Positions 22,611 to 33,876 of a stretch of 64,000 nucleotides of DNA are shown here, piece after piece. The translations under genes and the position numbers were made by a program. The stretch's first letter is position 1; every line of letters begins with the position of its first letter. The notes under the pieces were generated by a model. That model made no database searches and was not told the DNA's origin. It worked only from the letters and a program-made list of their open reading frames with translations. The stretch lies in assembly GCA_025738555.1 (NCBI GenBank), contig JAOVFP010000012.1:3968001-4032000 (forward strand), written 5' to 3'. The DNA is from Cyathus striatus (taxonomy: Eukaryota > Basidiomycota > Agaricomycetes > Agaricales > Nidulariaceae).

Positions 22611-25076
22611 ATGGGTGCAGCCATGGGATGTATGTCCTCCCGCTTCGTTAACGACGATGAATCCGGACGGGCCAAATCCCACAGCGATGCTCTCCAATGA
22701 CAACTCAACGAGGACAACAAGAAACTCAAACGAGAGTGTAAAATCCTCCTTCTCGGTGAGTTGGCTCTCTTCTCTTATACATTTGCATATGGGCGATGGG
22801 TCGCTTGTTGTATGTGTGACGACTTGAAGGAAAGGGAGACGGAAGGCTTTCATTCTACGGTTGTGCATATGCGCCTTTGCGTCTGCTAAGCCTAGTCGTT
22901 GATACGCGCCTCTGGACGACGTTTCATTCTCTGCCCCTGTCCCCTCGGTGCTATCACACTATACCCCACAATCTCTTCATTCCCACTCTCCCATCTACAC
23001 ATACTAACACCCCCACAGGCTCCGGCAAATCAGGCAAATCAACAATAGTAAAGCAAATGAAGATCCTGCACAAAGGCGGCTTCTCACCCGAAGAGCGTCT
23101 TCAATACCGGCCCATTGTGTACCGCAATCTCATCGACTCGGCTCAGGAAGTGATTGGGGAAATCAAGAAGCTTGGGTATGAATATGAGTCGCCTCAGAAT
23201 CAGGTGAGTTAGCTGTGGTTTGAATTGGGTTTGCTACAGTGGGTGGTGTGCCAGGTGTAGTGTGGCATGGTGCGGTGTGGCGGGTGGAGGGGTGGGAGAT
23301 GTGGTGGGGAGGGATAGCAGGGTACAATCTGGACTGCTGCAGGGTGCGAGCGCGATGTGATGCAGTGTGACTAGGGTTGAACATGCCCCGGCATGGGAGG
23401 GGAAGAGGCAACAGCGAGATGTGGCACTCATTTCATGCGGGTGGACTGAGCACTGAGAGACCTTACGCCCACCTATTCATTTCCTCCTTCCTCTATTCAC
23501 ACCACTCAAATGCACAACTAACCCCCCCTCTCACAGCTCCTCGCGGAAAAGATATACGCATACAACCTCGACCCCTGGCAGAAAGGCACAAGCTCAGAGC
23601 GTGCAGTCTTATACGGTCCAGGACCATTACCAGCCAATGAGAACCCATACGATCCAAGTAGCACAGTCAACCGCGGGTTGACGTTCAGCCATGAAATCGC
23701 AGAGGCGATTAACGCGCTATGGGAAGACCCCGTCATCGTGCGTGTTATGGATGAACATTCAGATGAGTTTTATTTGATGGATAGTGCGACTTAGTATGTC
23801 CCTTCTTTTGTGTGTAAAGAGCAAGAGGGCTGATGGTGGTGGTGGCGGTGTAGTTTTTTTAAGGAGGCAATGAGGATTGGAGAGCCAGATTATCTGCCTA
23901 ATCAAAATGATGTGCTGAGGGCAAGACAGAAGACGTATGGGATTATTGAGATGAGGTTTATGATGGGGCAACTGTTGTGAGTTGGTTTTTCCGCTCCTCT
24001 CTTCTCTTTTTTTGTCTCCTATTCTTGTCGTGTTGGCATTGGGTTGGGGCATGATCACGATGGGCACCAGCGGCCTCTTTCCTCTTCCTCCTCGACATTC
24101 ACCCGTGGCTCCTCCTGCTCCACCGCACCCGCTTTATCGATATTCCATCCCCTGGCGGCTCAAGAGTGAACCAATCCACTCGTGCTGACGCACCTGAGAC
24201 GTCCAAAAAGAATTTACTTCCGCCTTCCCGCTTTTTAATCATTTCCTTTTCGGGATGGACTTGGACATGTTTTTTGCTTCCGCTTGTTTTATCATGTGCT
24301 TGTCCAGCCTTGTCGCGGGAGGAGGAAGGGGGACGGGTGTCTTGACTCTGTCTCTGTCTTTGCCTTCTGTCTCTGAGGGCGTTGGGTCTTTCATTTATGT
24401 GATTTGAATGATGTGATTGTAGTGCTGATACTTTCTTTTGCAAAGGATACACATGTTCGATGTGGGTGGTCAGTGATCGGAGCGCAAGAAGTGGATACAC
24501 TGTTTTGAAAGTGTAACAAGTATTATCTTTTGTACGTCACTCAGCGAGTATGATCAGACGCTTTTGGAGGAGAAGAAGCAGGTGTGTTTGGTGTGTTCAT
24601 TTGCAATGTTCTCTTGTTGATTGCTTTGTAGAATCGTCTCCAAGAGTCGTTGTCTCTTTTTGAGAGTATTATCAACTCGCGGTGGTTCCTTTGGACGTCT
24701 TTGATCTTGTTCTTGAATAAGATTGATGTATTCAAGGTTAAGATTATGAAGGTGTGTTTGCTGTTTCTTGTGGTTCGTGGCGGCTGAGCTGATTCTGGTT
24801 GGGTAGGTCCCTTTGGAGCGTCATTTCCATGAGTACACTGGTGGACGCGATGTTAACAAGGTGGCCAAGTATATTCTATGGAAGTTCATGCAGTTGAACA
24901 GGGCGAAGTTGAGCGTGTATCCTCAGTATGTCTTCCTTCTTTCGTTGTCATATGCGGTGCTCATTGGATTGGATAGTTTAACAGAGGCGACAGATACGAA
25001 TAATATAAAGCTGGTCTTTGCAGCACTAAAGGAGACCATTCTGCAAAATGCACTCAAGGACTCTGGTATATTATAG
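22611..25076 (+). pseudogene. GPA: Heterotrimeric G-protein alpha subunit, inactivated by two nonsense codons
   Basis: Eight exons (22611-22755, 23019-23203, 23537-23793, 23854-23976, 24446-24581, 24632-24751, 24807-24925, 24977-25076) splice in phase to a near-complete G-alpha: N-terminal MG, P-loop GSGKSGKST, switch [12 protein letters not shown], switch II FDVGGQ, NKID and the C-terminal [16 protein letters not shown] with ALKDSGIL. Two in-frame TGA codons break it: 22698-22700 before QLNED, and 24474-24476 directly after DVGGQ where family members have Arg. Both fit CGA to TGA. The conserved P-loop Glu (GxGESGKS) is Lys, which would be expected to harm GTP handling. Introns are intact, so it arose by DNA duplication or in-place decay. 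The intron at 23977-24445 is unusually long (469 bp) for this genome. Confidence 0.85.
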
Positions 25077-25236
25077 TGTGCTTCATGTTTATTTATGATT
25101 GCTTGATGATTTAGATATAATGCAAAATAGTTCTTATATTTACATGTAATTACCTTGCTTGCCAAGGTATCTCCCAGGTGAAAATGGGTTCCACTTTTCG
25201 TCATTCAGGTGACTTTTCTCACGGTCACATGTGCGC

Positions 25237-25325
25237 CTCGCTCTCACTCTCTCGGCTCTCTCTCGGCTTTCTATCTCTCTATCTCTCTCTCTCTCTCTCT
25301 CTCCCTCTTACTCCCTCTCTCTCCT
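25237..25325. repeat. CT-rich microsatellite
   Basis: A run of CTCTCT with short interruptions lies just downstream of the G-alpha relic. It is a simple-sequence repeat. Confidence 0.85.
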
Positions 25326-25329
25326 TGGC

Positions 25330-26980
25330 GCATTGGCTCGAAGGTCTGGGTGATGAATCAATAGACTTGGATGACGATGGTGGGTCTAACGATAATGAAG
25401 GAGGCAAATAAAGGAAAGGAGGGAGAGCGGAGAGTGGAGAGTGGAAGAAGCTTCGGCCGGCAAAACTTTTGTATTTCATAGTAGGAAATAGCAAGAGTAT
25501 GAAGTAATGGAAATGTTACTCTGTTCAAAGTCCATCGTCGAAAATCCCTGTCATGTCGTCCTCTCCAGGTCTTTCTCATCTCTCTCCCTCCTCTCTTGTC
25601 GTCATCGGCACGTCACGCCGTTTTCTCCCCCCCCCTCTCTTCGTCGTCGGCATGACTCTCTTCACCGCACCCCCCTCCTCTAGTCAATGTCGTCCCCCAC
25701 GCTGTTTTTCTTATAAAATGTAAGTACTCTTCCTCTCCTTGTTATCATTACGCTGTTGCTGTCTCACAGCGCCCCTGTCACCGTCCCACTTCCCCAGCAA
25801 TGGCATGAGCCTGCTCTTCATGCCCCCCTCCTTGGCGCTTTGGCATCTCAACAGCCAATGTCGCTATACGCCCACCTCCTTCGACATCCAAATGGCTCAA
25901 TGGCCTACATCATTCCTTCTGTCCTGCTAGTCGTCGTCGACAATATGTCAACAGCCCCAACCTATCTCCCCAGCCCCCATCCCTCTCTGGTCTGCATGCC
26001 ATCCTCCAGTGCACCCTTCTTCTCCCTTGCTCACCAACAGAAATCTTTTGTGTGGTGCATGTGCATTTGTTCTCCTCTCATTGGTCTGTGTGACATCATC
26101 GAGCTGGTCTCTCCATGTCCTCCCCTGTTCAACATGATCATTGTCAGGAACTTTGTACTGTGCTGTCCTACTCTTCCGCTCTTTGTGCATCGTCTTCCTG
26201 CTCCTCTCTCCATCAGTTCCCCCAGTCTACGCAGATGTTGCCGAGATCTCTTCACCTGGTTGGCTATTCTTGCTCCTCTTCCCTCCGTCTCTACCCCCTA
26301 CAATGCAATCGTTGTTAGTCTGGGCAGGTGTTCTTGAGATCTACAGTTTCTCCTTCGTGTGTCCCCTCCCCTGATCGACGTGAACATTGCATTGTGTCAC
26401 TGAAGTCTGCATCTCCTCTGGTCAACCCTTCCACTCTGCGTTAGTGCCATGTCCCTTCAATGCAATCGTCATGCTGGTCTGGTGGGTGCGTCAATGTGGT
26501 GATTCATTGGCCTGTTGTTCTGACCCTTGCTTTTCCTTCCACCCATCTGTAACATGTTAGCGTACTGCATGTATGTTATTGACTTGTCTCATTATGATAG
26601 TCTACTACATGAATACATTGTTGTTAGTTATGTTTCCTCCCAGCCTGTTTCACTTGATTTCCCCCCACTGTCTCTTAGTCTTCGCATCCAATCTCTCCAA
26701 TCTGTCATCCTCCATGAGTTCTGTGTCATGTGGTTGTAAGAATATGGAATCTTTGAGGTCTCGCAAAATCTTTGACTTTGTTTTATTTATTATTATTTAT
26801 TTTTCTCTTTTTCCTTGTTTTCTAGCAAGCAAGGTTTCTGTCGACATAGTCGACCATTCCGAGTATAATAATATGTACTAATTACCTGATTGGAATACTA
26901 ACGCGTGAGCTCAAGCTGAATAAGCAAAGTCGGACCTGAAAATGAACTGAAGCATGCAGAGGGGCCAGTCGACCACCTCA
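25330..26980. other. No gene recognised; pyrimidine-rich
   Basis: The plus strand is rich in C and T, so long open frames (for example 25756-26337, 193 codons) arise, but the translations are low-complexity and lack motifs. I treat them as chance frames. Confidence 0.35.
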
Positions 26981-26999
26981 TCCAACCCAATGTATTCTC

Positions 27000-28530
27000 T
27001 CTACTCTCTCTCCCACTCAGGTCACCCCATTCCTCAATAACCTCAACAAAAACCCCCGCAACATCCATCTTTCTCACCTCGTCAGCCATCCCACTCCCAC
27101 CACTCGACACCACAAACAAAGACAACTGCGTTGACATCGATGAGCCCAGATACACTCCTACATCCCCCGAGTGGGATGACGGGAATGTGATTCATAGTCT
27201 GCCGGCATTGATTGAGAGTCTGAAGGTGTTTCCGTGAGTGTATTTTTTGGTTTTGGGCTGTGGTTTTTGGCTTACCGACACGTTAGCTTGCCGCTTTTTC
27301 TTATGTTCCGCCTACTTCGTCCCCGTCAACGCCTGCATTTGTGCCGAATGTGCCGAATGTGTCTCATGGGTCACCTACCACTGCACCACCACCACCTATA
27401 ACCGTACTGCATCCAACCACTATGTCTGCCTACAACCACACCACCTTCAACCGCACCACTGCCACCAACCACTACGTCACCTACCACCACCCCACTTACC
27501 TGCGTTTTGCCAAGTTGTCGCTGGTAACGCCAGCCACGGGTGCTTACGCTGTCATTGGCTCGAATATTGCGACAGTTTCGGAAATGCTGGAAGTTGTGCT
27601 GGGGCTCGGGAAGGGCAAAGGCAAGAAGAGGGTCGTGGATGTTGATCCTGGCATGGAGAAGGGTTTGGGATCGCCTCAGATGAGCTGGAGCACGTTTATG
27701 CGTAGGGATTCATTGGAGGTCAGCCAGTTGCTGAGGGAAAAGGAAGAGGCAGAGGCAGAGGTTTCGTCACCGAATACGCTTGCAGTGGTTTTGTCACTGC
27801 ATGACCATCCACCTATACCTATCGAGGAGCTTCCTGGGTCTAGAGATGGTGACGTCGAGATGGACGAGCTCGACATTCCACTCACGCATTCGATGCATGG
27901 TCTTGGAGAGGAGAGACACCCGTCTCCCATTCCCCTACATGAAGATCATTCTCGTCTATTGCACCGCTCACAACATCAAGTTCACCTATACGCACTCCGC
28001 CTTGCGTATGCGAATCTCTCCCCTTTCCCCGAGCCCTCAGTCCATGGAAGACTGTCCATTTGGCAATAACACCCCTTTGTTCCTTCTCACTTCCCCGCCG
28101 TCACCGCATCGTTCCCCAAAACACAAGACCACCTGCCTAACTTGGAGCATGAGCAGCCGCCATTGTCACCTATGTTGACGATACCGTCGTCTCTGATGGT
28201 TGATGGTGGTGAGATTCTCGAAGCTCATGAAGAACATGATGGACGTCACTCTTCCCCTGATGTACTGGTTGCATATAATCTTGCTCCCACGTCTCCTGCA
28301 CCTCAAGTTGTCGTTCGGTCACCTTCTCTTCGTGGGCTTCCTGCCTCTGCTCCGCCCATCTGGTCTCAGGTGCCTATCCAAGAGAGGGAATTCTTTCGCC
28401 GTCCATTCCGCCATCATCTCCTCTCGCGCCCCGTCCAAAATGCCACAGGAGACATCCATCCCACAAGATACTTCTCCCTCGTCGGTAGGCTCCAGTCATC
28501 GGGTCACTTCGAACGTAGCTGAGACATGGC
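27000..28530 (+). pseudogene. SET3: SET3-like PHD/SET protein, middle and C-terminal pieces (copy 1)
   Basis: SET3-type proteins are subunits of histone deacetylase complexes. The plus strand reads LDTTNKDNCVDIDEPRYTPT then SPEWDDGNVIHSLPALIESL, up to a GTGAGT donor near 27234. WDDGN...HSLPALIE is the end of the SET domain, but the region between IDEP and EWDDGN (most of the SET domain) is missing. Downstream come FAKLSLVTPATGAYAVIGSN, EVVLGLGKGKGKKRVVDVD, SRDGDVEMDEL and, after frame changes, EHEQPPLSP...MVDGGEILEAHEE, VVVRSPSLRGLPASAPPI and EREFFRRPF. Frames change several times. The block directly precedes a Byr4-like relic, an order repeated near 40.5-43.6 kb. Confidence 0.6.
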
Positions 28531-28812
28531 CAAGACATAGTTACTGCAAAGTCCAAGCAAAGTCTTAAACAGGGGAACAAAAAGGGATGCATGTGATAAC
28601 AACCACCCTAACCAACTCATTCTCCCTCTCTCGCTTTCTTTCTTTCCCTTTCCCTTTGTCTCCTTTTGCATTCTTGCTTTCCTTACAGTTAAACCTGCCC
28701 ACGAGAAATAGGTGTGTCACTGACACGAGGCAGATGGTATACCTGGCAATGGCATGACGGACACGAGTAGCTGCTGCCATGCTGAAGGCTGCGCCGACCA
28801 CCAACGAGCGCG

Positions 28813-31280
28813 ATGACCACTGTTATGACTTCTTCATCCCACTTGGGTCAGTGTATTGCATGTTATGTTATATTATCATTGCTGATCAGTTCTTTGTTCT
28901 TTGTTCTTATATTCTGTCACCACTTTTTACATTCTCGTCACACATCAGTTCCATCTGAGAATTGGGATGGCGACTTTGAATTCCACCAACCCAATCAGAA
29001 TACAACCCCACGAAAACAATCACAACCATTACATGACCAGACACGTCCCCCTCCGACTCAGCACCATGCCCCCAACGCCAACCTCATCAATGACTTTAAC
29101 CCCCCACTTCCCAGTGTTCCAACGCGCATGTCGATGGCCAGTAGTACCTGGATGCTGGATGTCCGATTGGGACCGAGAGTCTCAGTCCCTGCCTTCTCCG
29201 CAATCTTAATCTCCCCCGGACCAATCCTCGGCTCCGCCCCTAACCTCTCCCGCCAAGTCCAACTCAAATCCAAATTTCAATTCTCTAACAACACCTGTAC
29301 GCCCCTCCGAATCTCCCGAAGAAACAGAGAACTGGGACGCAGACTTTGAAGACCACCCCTCTCCCACACGTACCCCTCCCCGCCAGCACAGCACACCCAT
29401 CAAACGCACCAAGAAATGCAGTAGTGGTACCACCCCCCGGCGCCGTCGAAAAAGTGGGTCGGACGGTGAAGACGAGCATGAGAGCTGGGATGAGGAGTTT
29501 GGATTGGATGTTCCCCCTCCTCCGTCACGAGGAATGCGTCGTCGACGCCTAGTCCTAGGATCGCCCACTTCCCCAGGACGCACAGGGAAGCGTATAAGTT
29601 TTGGTGGCGATCGCCGTCTAGGCGACATTGCCAGCTCCGATGACGACGTTCCACCTCCCCTTCCTCCTCTCCCTAAACCTCCCGCGGAGGATGACGTAGA
29701 CTCAGACGAATTCGGGCCTAAATCAAACGACAAGGAAGAAGACAAAACAGTAACCTCCCGCTCACGTCGAGCGCTCTCCCTCTCCCGCTCATCTACCTCC
29801 TCCCATCCCTCACCTCCACCTGTCCTTCCATTCCTTACATTCCTCGGCATGGGCCTAAGCTAAACCGTCGGCTTAGGAATTCTCCCCTTCCCACCTCAGC
29901 CCTTCCCTCGCTCTCGAACCTCCAGCGTATTTAGCGTCCCAACCACCGCAGATCACACATCCCAATACCACGGCAGCACCACCCATCTCCGCGGGAGCTT
30001 TACGCGCAGCGGTAGGAACATGCTCTCAGGCCTCCCACCTGGCCCTCCGATCCATCGCGAACGCGAGAGGAGGTTGAGGAAGAAGAATCGGCCTGTTGCT
30101 GCTGGCCCTGGTGTTTTTGAGTTAAGCGAAGTGGATCCTGTTCCTGTCACGCCGCCGAAAGCAGGGGTGAGTGATGTGCTATCTACGCCTTCAGGGGGGC
30201 TTTTGAGTCGCATAGGAAGTGTAAAGCGCAAATGGACAAAGAGGAAGAAGGGAAGTCTGGCGCCTGAAGAGGTTGCTGGTGGTGAGGATGTTAGAGGGCG
30301 TGTTTCTGGTTTGTTTTTTCTTCTTTATTTCGTTTTACTTATCTGATACGCTATAAAACTTCGTACAGAGCACCAAGACCCTCATCTCACCCCCCGGCCA
30401 CATTCCTCCGCCTCATCTCTCCCCTCCTTACAACACCACACCCTCCACTGACCAAGCAACCACTCCCCCTCCCCTTCCCCCGCACATATACATACACATG
30501 CACCCCCCACGTCCCGTTTCTTCTGCATACAAACAACGAATACGCTGCCTCGGCCAGTAGCAGGCAGTCGAAGCGGCAGCATGACCGATCTCTCCCTCCA
30601 CCAAACTAGAACGAGTCAGACTTCCACTCAACCCCCAGCAAACTTCTTAAAAGGAAGAGTTTGGGATTCGTGCAGTTGCGGAAGGAGGAGGCCAAGAGGC
30701 CTGTTTCCATGCAGGGTTCTCCGTCGTTTGGCATTGCTGGGCGTTATGGTGGGATTGGGATTGGGATTGGGATTGGGATTGGGAGGACCGCGAGTTCGAA
30801 GGAGAAGGGGCGGGATGTAGAGGGGGAGGGGGAGAGGTCTGTTTCGAGAGCTAGGGGTGAGGTGGTTGTCCAGGAGAGCGTTGATGGGGATGGGGAGAAA
30901 GTCAAAGAGAGGGAGGTGAAGGAAAAGGAGAAGGAAAAGGAAAAGGACGGGAATACGGGATTCATGGACAGCGTGAGGCGTATTAGCCTCGTTGGGAGAC
31001 ATAAGCGCACCAAGAGCGGTGTCTCTCTCTCACTGGCCTAGCATTCCTTCGAGTTCTGGAACCATACGTTCCAAAGACTCTAGAATATACTTGAGGAGTA
31101 GCATAGGCAGTCGGCCTAGTGCCGACGGACACCTCACTCGCCCAAGCACCGATGCACCCTTCACCCGCCCAAGCAGACAAATCCGAACACCCTCCAGCAC
31201 CAGCAGTGCAGGAGAAGGCGGCAGCGGAGGGGGGGGAAGTGCAAGCTCATCAAGCTCAACGCATACATCTGGCAAACGTG
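28813..31280 (+). pseudogene. Byr4/Bfa1-like cytokinesis-regulator relic (copy 1)
   Basis: After a short first exon (MTTVMTSSSHLG) and an intron, the plus strand reads SENWDGDFEF, then in another frame ENWDADFEDHPSPTRTPPRQ and ESWDEEFGLDVPPPPSRGMR: three acidic WDxxF motifs like those of Byr4/Bfa1, the GTPase-activating partner in the septation/mitotic-exit network. Later come VDSDEFGPKSNDKEEDKTVT, LRGSFTRSG, RERRLRKKNRPVAAGPGVFE, SLHQTRTSQTS, LLKRKSLGFVQLRKEEAKRP and ISLVGRHKRTKSGVS. Frames shift at about 29300, 29865 (a 7-bp deletion relative to copy 2) and 30650. The Byr4 assignment is inference from motif style; the homology between the copies in this window is direct. Confidence 0.5.
30751..30780 (+). 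repeat. (GGGATT)5 hexamer expansion
   Basis: Five perfect GGGATT units encode alternating Gly-Ile in the Byr4-like relic. The other two copies of this region (about 42240 and 61083) have only one unit, so the expansion is specific to this copy. Confidence 0.95.
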
Positions 31281-31284
31281 AGAA

Positions 31285-32110
31285 GAACTATGCCACAAAT
31301 GAATCACTGTCACTATCAGGAGTAGCAAAGGTCGTACCAACCAAACGCCGTGCCCGACAACAGCAGCAGGCTTTCACAACGACGACACCCACAAACCACC
31401 CAGTCGCAAAGGAAAGGAAAAAGCTCACCCTCACCCACCCCCAACTATCGACAAAGACAAAGGAATGAATCCACCCTGCTCACCCCTTCCTCGCTATACG
31501 ACCCCCTCCGCCCTCAGATCCCTCTTTAAACCTCCCCGAGATCATCCGCTGTATCTGCGGCTCCGCACACGACGATGGATTCTCCATTGCGTCCGATATT
31601 TGTCTGCGGTGGTGTTATGCTGCGTGTTTTGGTATAGGCTACGGCGAGGTTCCCAATGAGTCGCAGCATTGGGGGAGTGTCGCCCGCAAGGTTGATAGGG
31701 AGGTTCATATGCAGAGGATTCAGTGGAAGTCTGTTCTGGAGCAGGGAGCGGATGCCAAATCTCAATCGCCCATTCCCCAACAACCACAACAACAACCCCC
31801 GCCGCATCCGTCCTCCTCTCTTCCTTATCAGCCATCCCACCTCCACCACTCGACACCACAGACGAAGAGGACCACATTTACATCGACGAGCCTGGAAACA
31901 CCCCTACATCCCCCGAGTGGGATGATTCCGTGAGTGTGTTTTTCGTTTTGGGGCTGTGGGTTTGGCTTACCGATATGTTAGCTTGCCGCTTTCTTCTTAT
32001 GTTCCGCCTACTTCGTCGCCGTCAACGCCTGGATTTGTGCCGAATGTGTTGAATGCACGTGGATTTGCTAATGCACCAGTTGGATCCTTCTCCTATAATT
32101 TCGGTGTGTG
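31285..32110 (+). pseudogene. SET3: SET3-like N-terminal piece with degenerate PHD finger (copy 2)
   Basis: A PHD finger is readable at 31548-31680: IRCICGSAHDDGFSIASDIC then LRWCYAACFGIGYGEVPNES. Of the eight expected zinc ligands, the third-position Cys is Ser, the His is Tyr, and the last CWxC pair reads HWGS, so the finger cannot fold normally. After QRIQWKSVLEQGA and a Ser/Pro linker, HIYIDEPGNTPTSPEWDD shows the same internal deletion as copy 1 at 27170. A donor and the LPLSSYVPPTSSPSTPGFVP exon follow (31981 on). The start joins Byr4-like sequence near 31280 without a visible boundary motif. Confidence 0.65.
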
Positions 32111-32233
32111 TGCCTATATCCAAATTCTGGCTTTCTGCCGGCTATCAGAATTTTCAATTTGAGGGCCATAGTATATACATAATAAAATGATTACCGACAA
32201 ATAAGAAAACAAAAATATAATAAGAGAATGTGG

Positions 32234-32951
32234 TCAAATGTACTTAACATCATCATACGTATAATTTAGAAATAGGTTATCAGCTGTACTTTTGTATGCA
32301 TCATCAGGCAATTCAAAGTCAAAGACAACACGTCTATACCACATAAACCTCTTTTGAATGTTCTTCTGGTCCACTGGATCATCGATTTGAAACAGGTCAC
32401 ACATAATTTTAAAGACCTCCTCCTTTCGTGAAAGAAAGGCATGAATTGTATCCGGAGAATCATTGACAGCGAAGGGGAATAATACATCTCGGGAGTTATG
32501 TATACGGCAGACAGGAAAGGAGATTATGCTTAATAATGTAGTCAACATGAGATGTCTATTATGAAATAAATCGAAATTTGACATACAGGTCATCCTTGTA
32601 TTTCTGTTCAAAGTCCAACTCCCACCTATCATATAAGGTTATATTAACATCACCAGGGAAGTTTATGTCTTTGTATTTTCGTGCGATCTCGCCGCATGTT
32701 AGTGTCCATCCCGCTACATAGCATGGAACTTTAGCTCCACCATCGACAAGCGCATTCCTAACAGGTGGTGGTGTGTCGATGCCATAGGTTGGGGGGAAAA
32801 GTTTCTCGAATCTGGCGTAGGCAGTGGTCAGTAAGGTTACAATTAGATGAAAATAAAAACGAAATGTACACTGAGCGGAGCATGTCGAGTAACTGAGGGC
32901 TGAAAATTCGAAGGTGAAAGAGGAACGTTGAATAAGTATACGCGGTTCCAC
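32234..32951 (-). CDS. Unrecognised two- or three-exon protein
   Basis: The minus strand reads FEKLFPPTYGIDTPPPVRNA then LVDGGAKVPCYVAGWTLTCG with EIARKYKDINFPGDVNITLY. It splices at GTATGT/TTAAG (about 32596-32539) into IISFPVCRIHNSRDVLFPFA, LSRKEEVFKIMCDLFQIDD and KRFMWYRRVVFDFEL, ending at TGA 32234. An upstream exon (TFEFSALSYSTCSAQ) joins by a GTGTAC...GCCAG intron. I find no in-frame ATG in that exon, so the start is unknown and may lie in another exon. No stops occur in the body, which suggests a real gene; no family is recognised. Confidence 0.4.
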
Positions 32952-33116
32952 AACGTTACATAATAAATACGAACAATAGTCATGTGACCATACTAGTAGT
33001 AGTTATGTAATCAACTTTGGAATTGATGTCAGCAAATCAATTTGGCTATGCATATCAATTTTCACTGATCAACACTGGCAGTCCAAAAATTAAGTAACAA
33101 CATGGAAGATTTACAA

Positions 33117-33338
33117 TTAAAGAGTAACAAGTACGGTTTGTATGACTCCATTAAATGTTACATGAAGTAAGTTACTGGGGAATTGATCGTGGTATAAGGC
33201 CTCAGTACTACTAATGTAACTTATGTGAAGGGGACGAACAAAGGTACCATAGGCAAATTGCCGAAGAATTGAACTCCATATACACGACCCTGCAACGGCT
33301 TCACAGCACCGGAAAAGTTTTTCAATTTCGAGCCCCAT
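33117..33338 (-). other. Short open frame, 73 codons, doubtful
   Basis: An ATG-started frame (MGLEIEKLFRCCEAVAGSCI) lies between the unknown minus-strand gene and a small repeat. No motif is seen. It could be a small protein, a 5' exon or chance. Confidence 0.15.
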
Positions 33339-33361
33339 AACCCAACTAGCTAAAGTTAGTG

Positions 33362-33570
33362 GGAATTACACTAGTCAACAAATCAGCGGCACTGTATAAT
33401 GGCGGTGAAAGAACAGCGAGAGAAGCGTTCCGAAAGACATAAAGGCTGTTGGCATCAGTATTGATTAATTACACTATTCAACAAATCAGTGGCGCTGTAT
33501 AATGGCGGTGAAGGAACAGCGAGAGAAGTGTTCCGAAAGACATACTTAAAGACTATTGTGTTTTGATGAT
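33362..33570. repeat. Two tandem ~103-bp copies
   Basis: ATTACACTA plus CAACAAATCAG recurs at about 33365 and 33468, followed in each by CTGTATAATGGCGGTGAA, GAACAGCGAGAGAAG and GTTCCGAAAGACATA. It lies some 300 bp upstream of the intact single-exon gene. Confidence 0.75.
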
Positions 33571-33876
33571 TGGGTTGTTAGGAATTCAGGTAGATATAAA
33601 AATAGAAGCTGTAAAATAGGAAATCATCTTAAAACTGGATATGCGTGACCATCTCACACAGTTGTGGGAGGGCTACTACGATTCCAGTAGACCAGATACA
33701 ATAAGCCTCTCAGATGATCACCAGATCATTTTACAAATATATGAAAGGGTGTGAACAATAATTCTAACTGCGTGAAGGCGGTGCTACAAACCAAGAGACG
33801 GGTTTCTATGTTATCACAACTTACTATAAATATGATCTGAACATATTAGTACTGTAATTCAACACAAGGTCTTACC

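Noticed and set aside
25756..26337. 193-codon plus-strand frame as a gene
   Set aside because: It lies in pyrimidine-rich DNA, is low in complexity, overlaps other frames of similar length and lacks motifs or splice context.
30751..30780. Interstitial telomere repeat
   Set aside because: GGGATT is not a rotation of the usual fungal TTAGGG, and it lies in frame inside a gene relic that has one unit in its sister copies.
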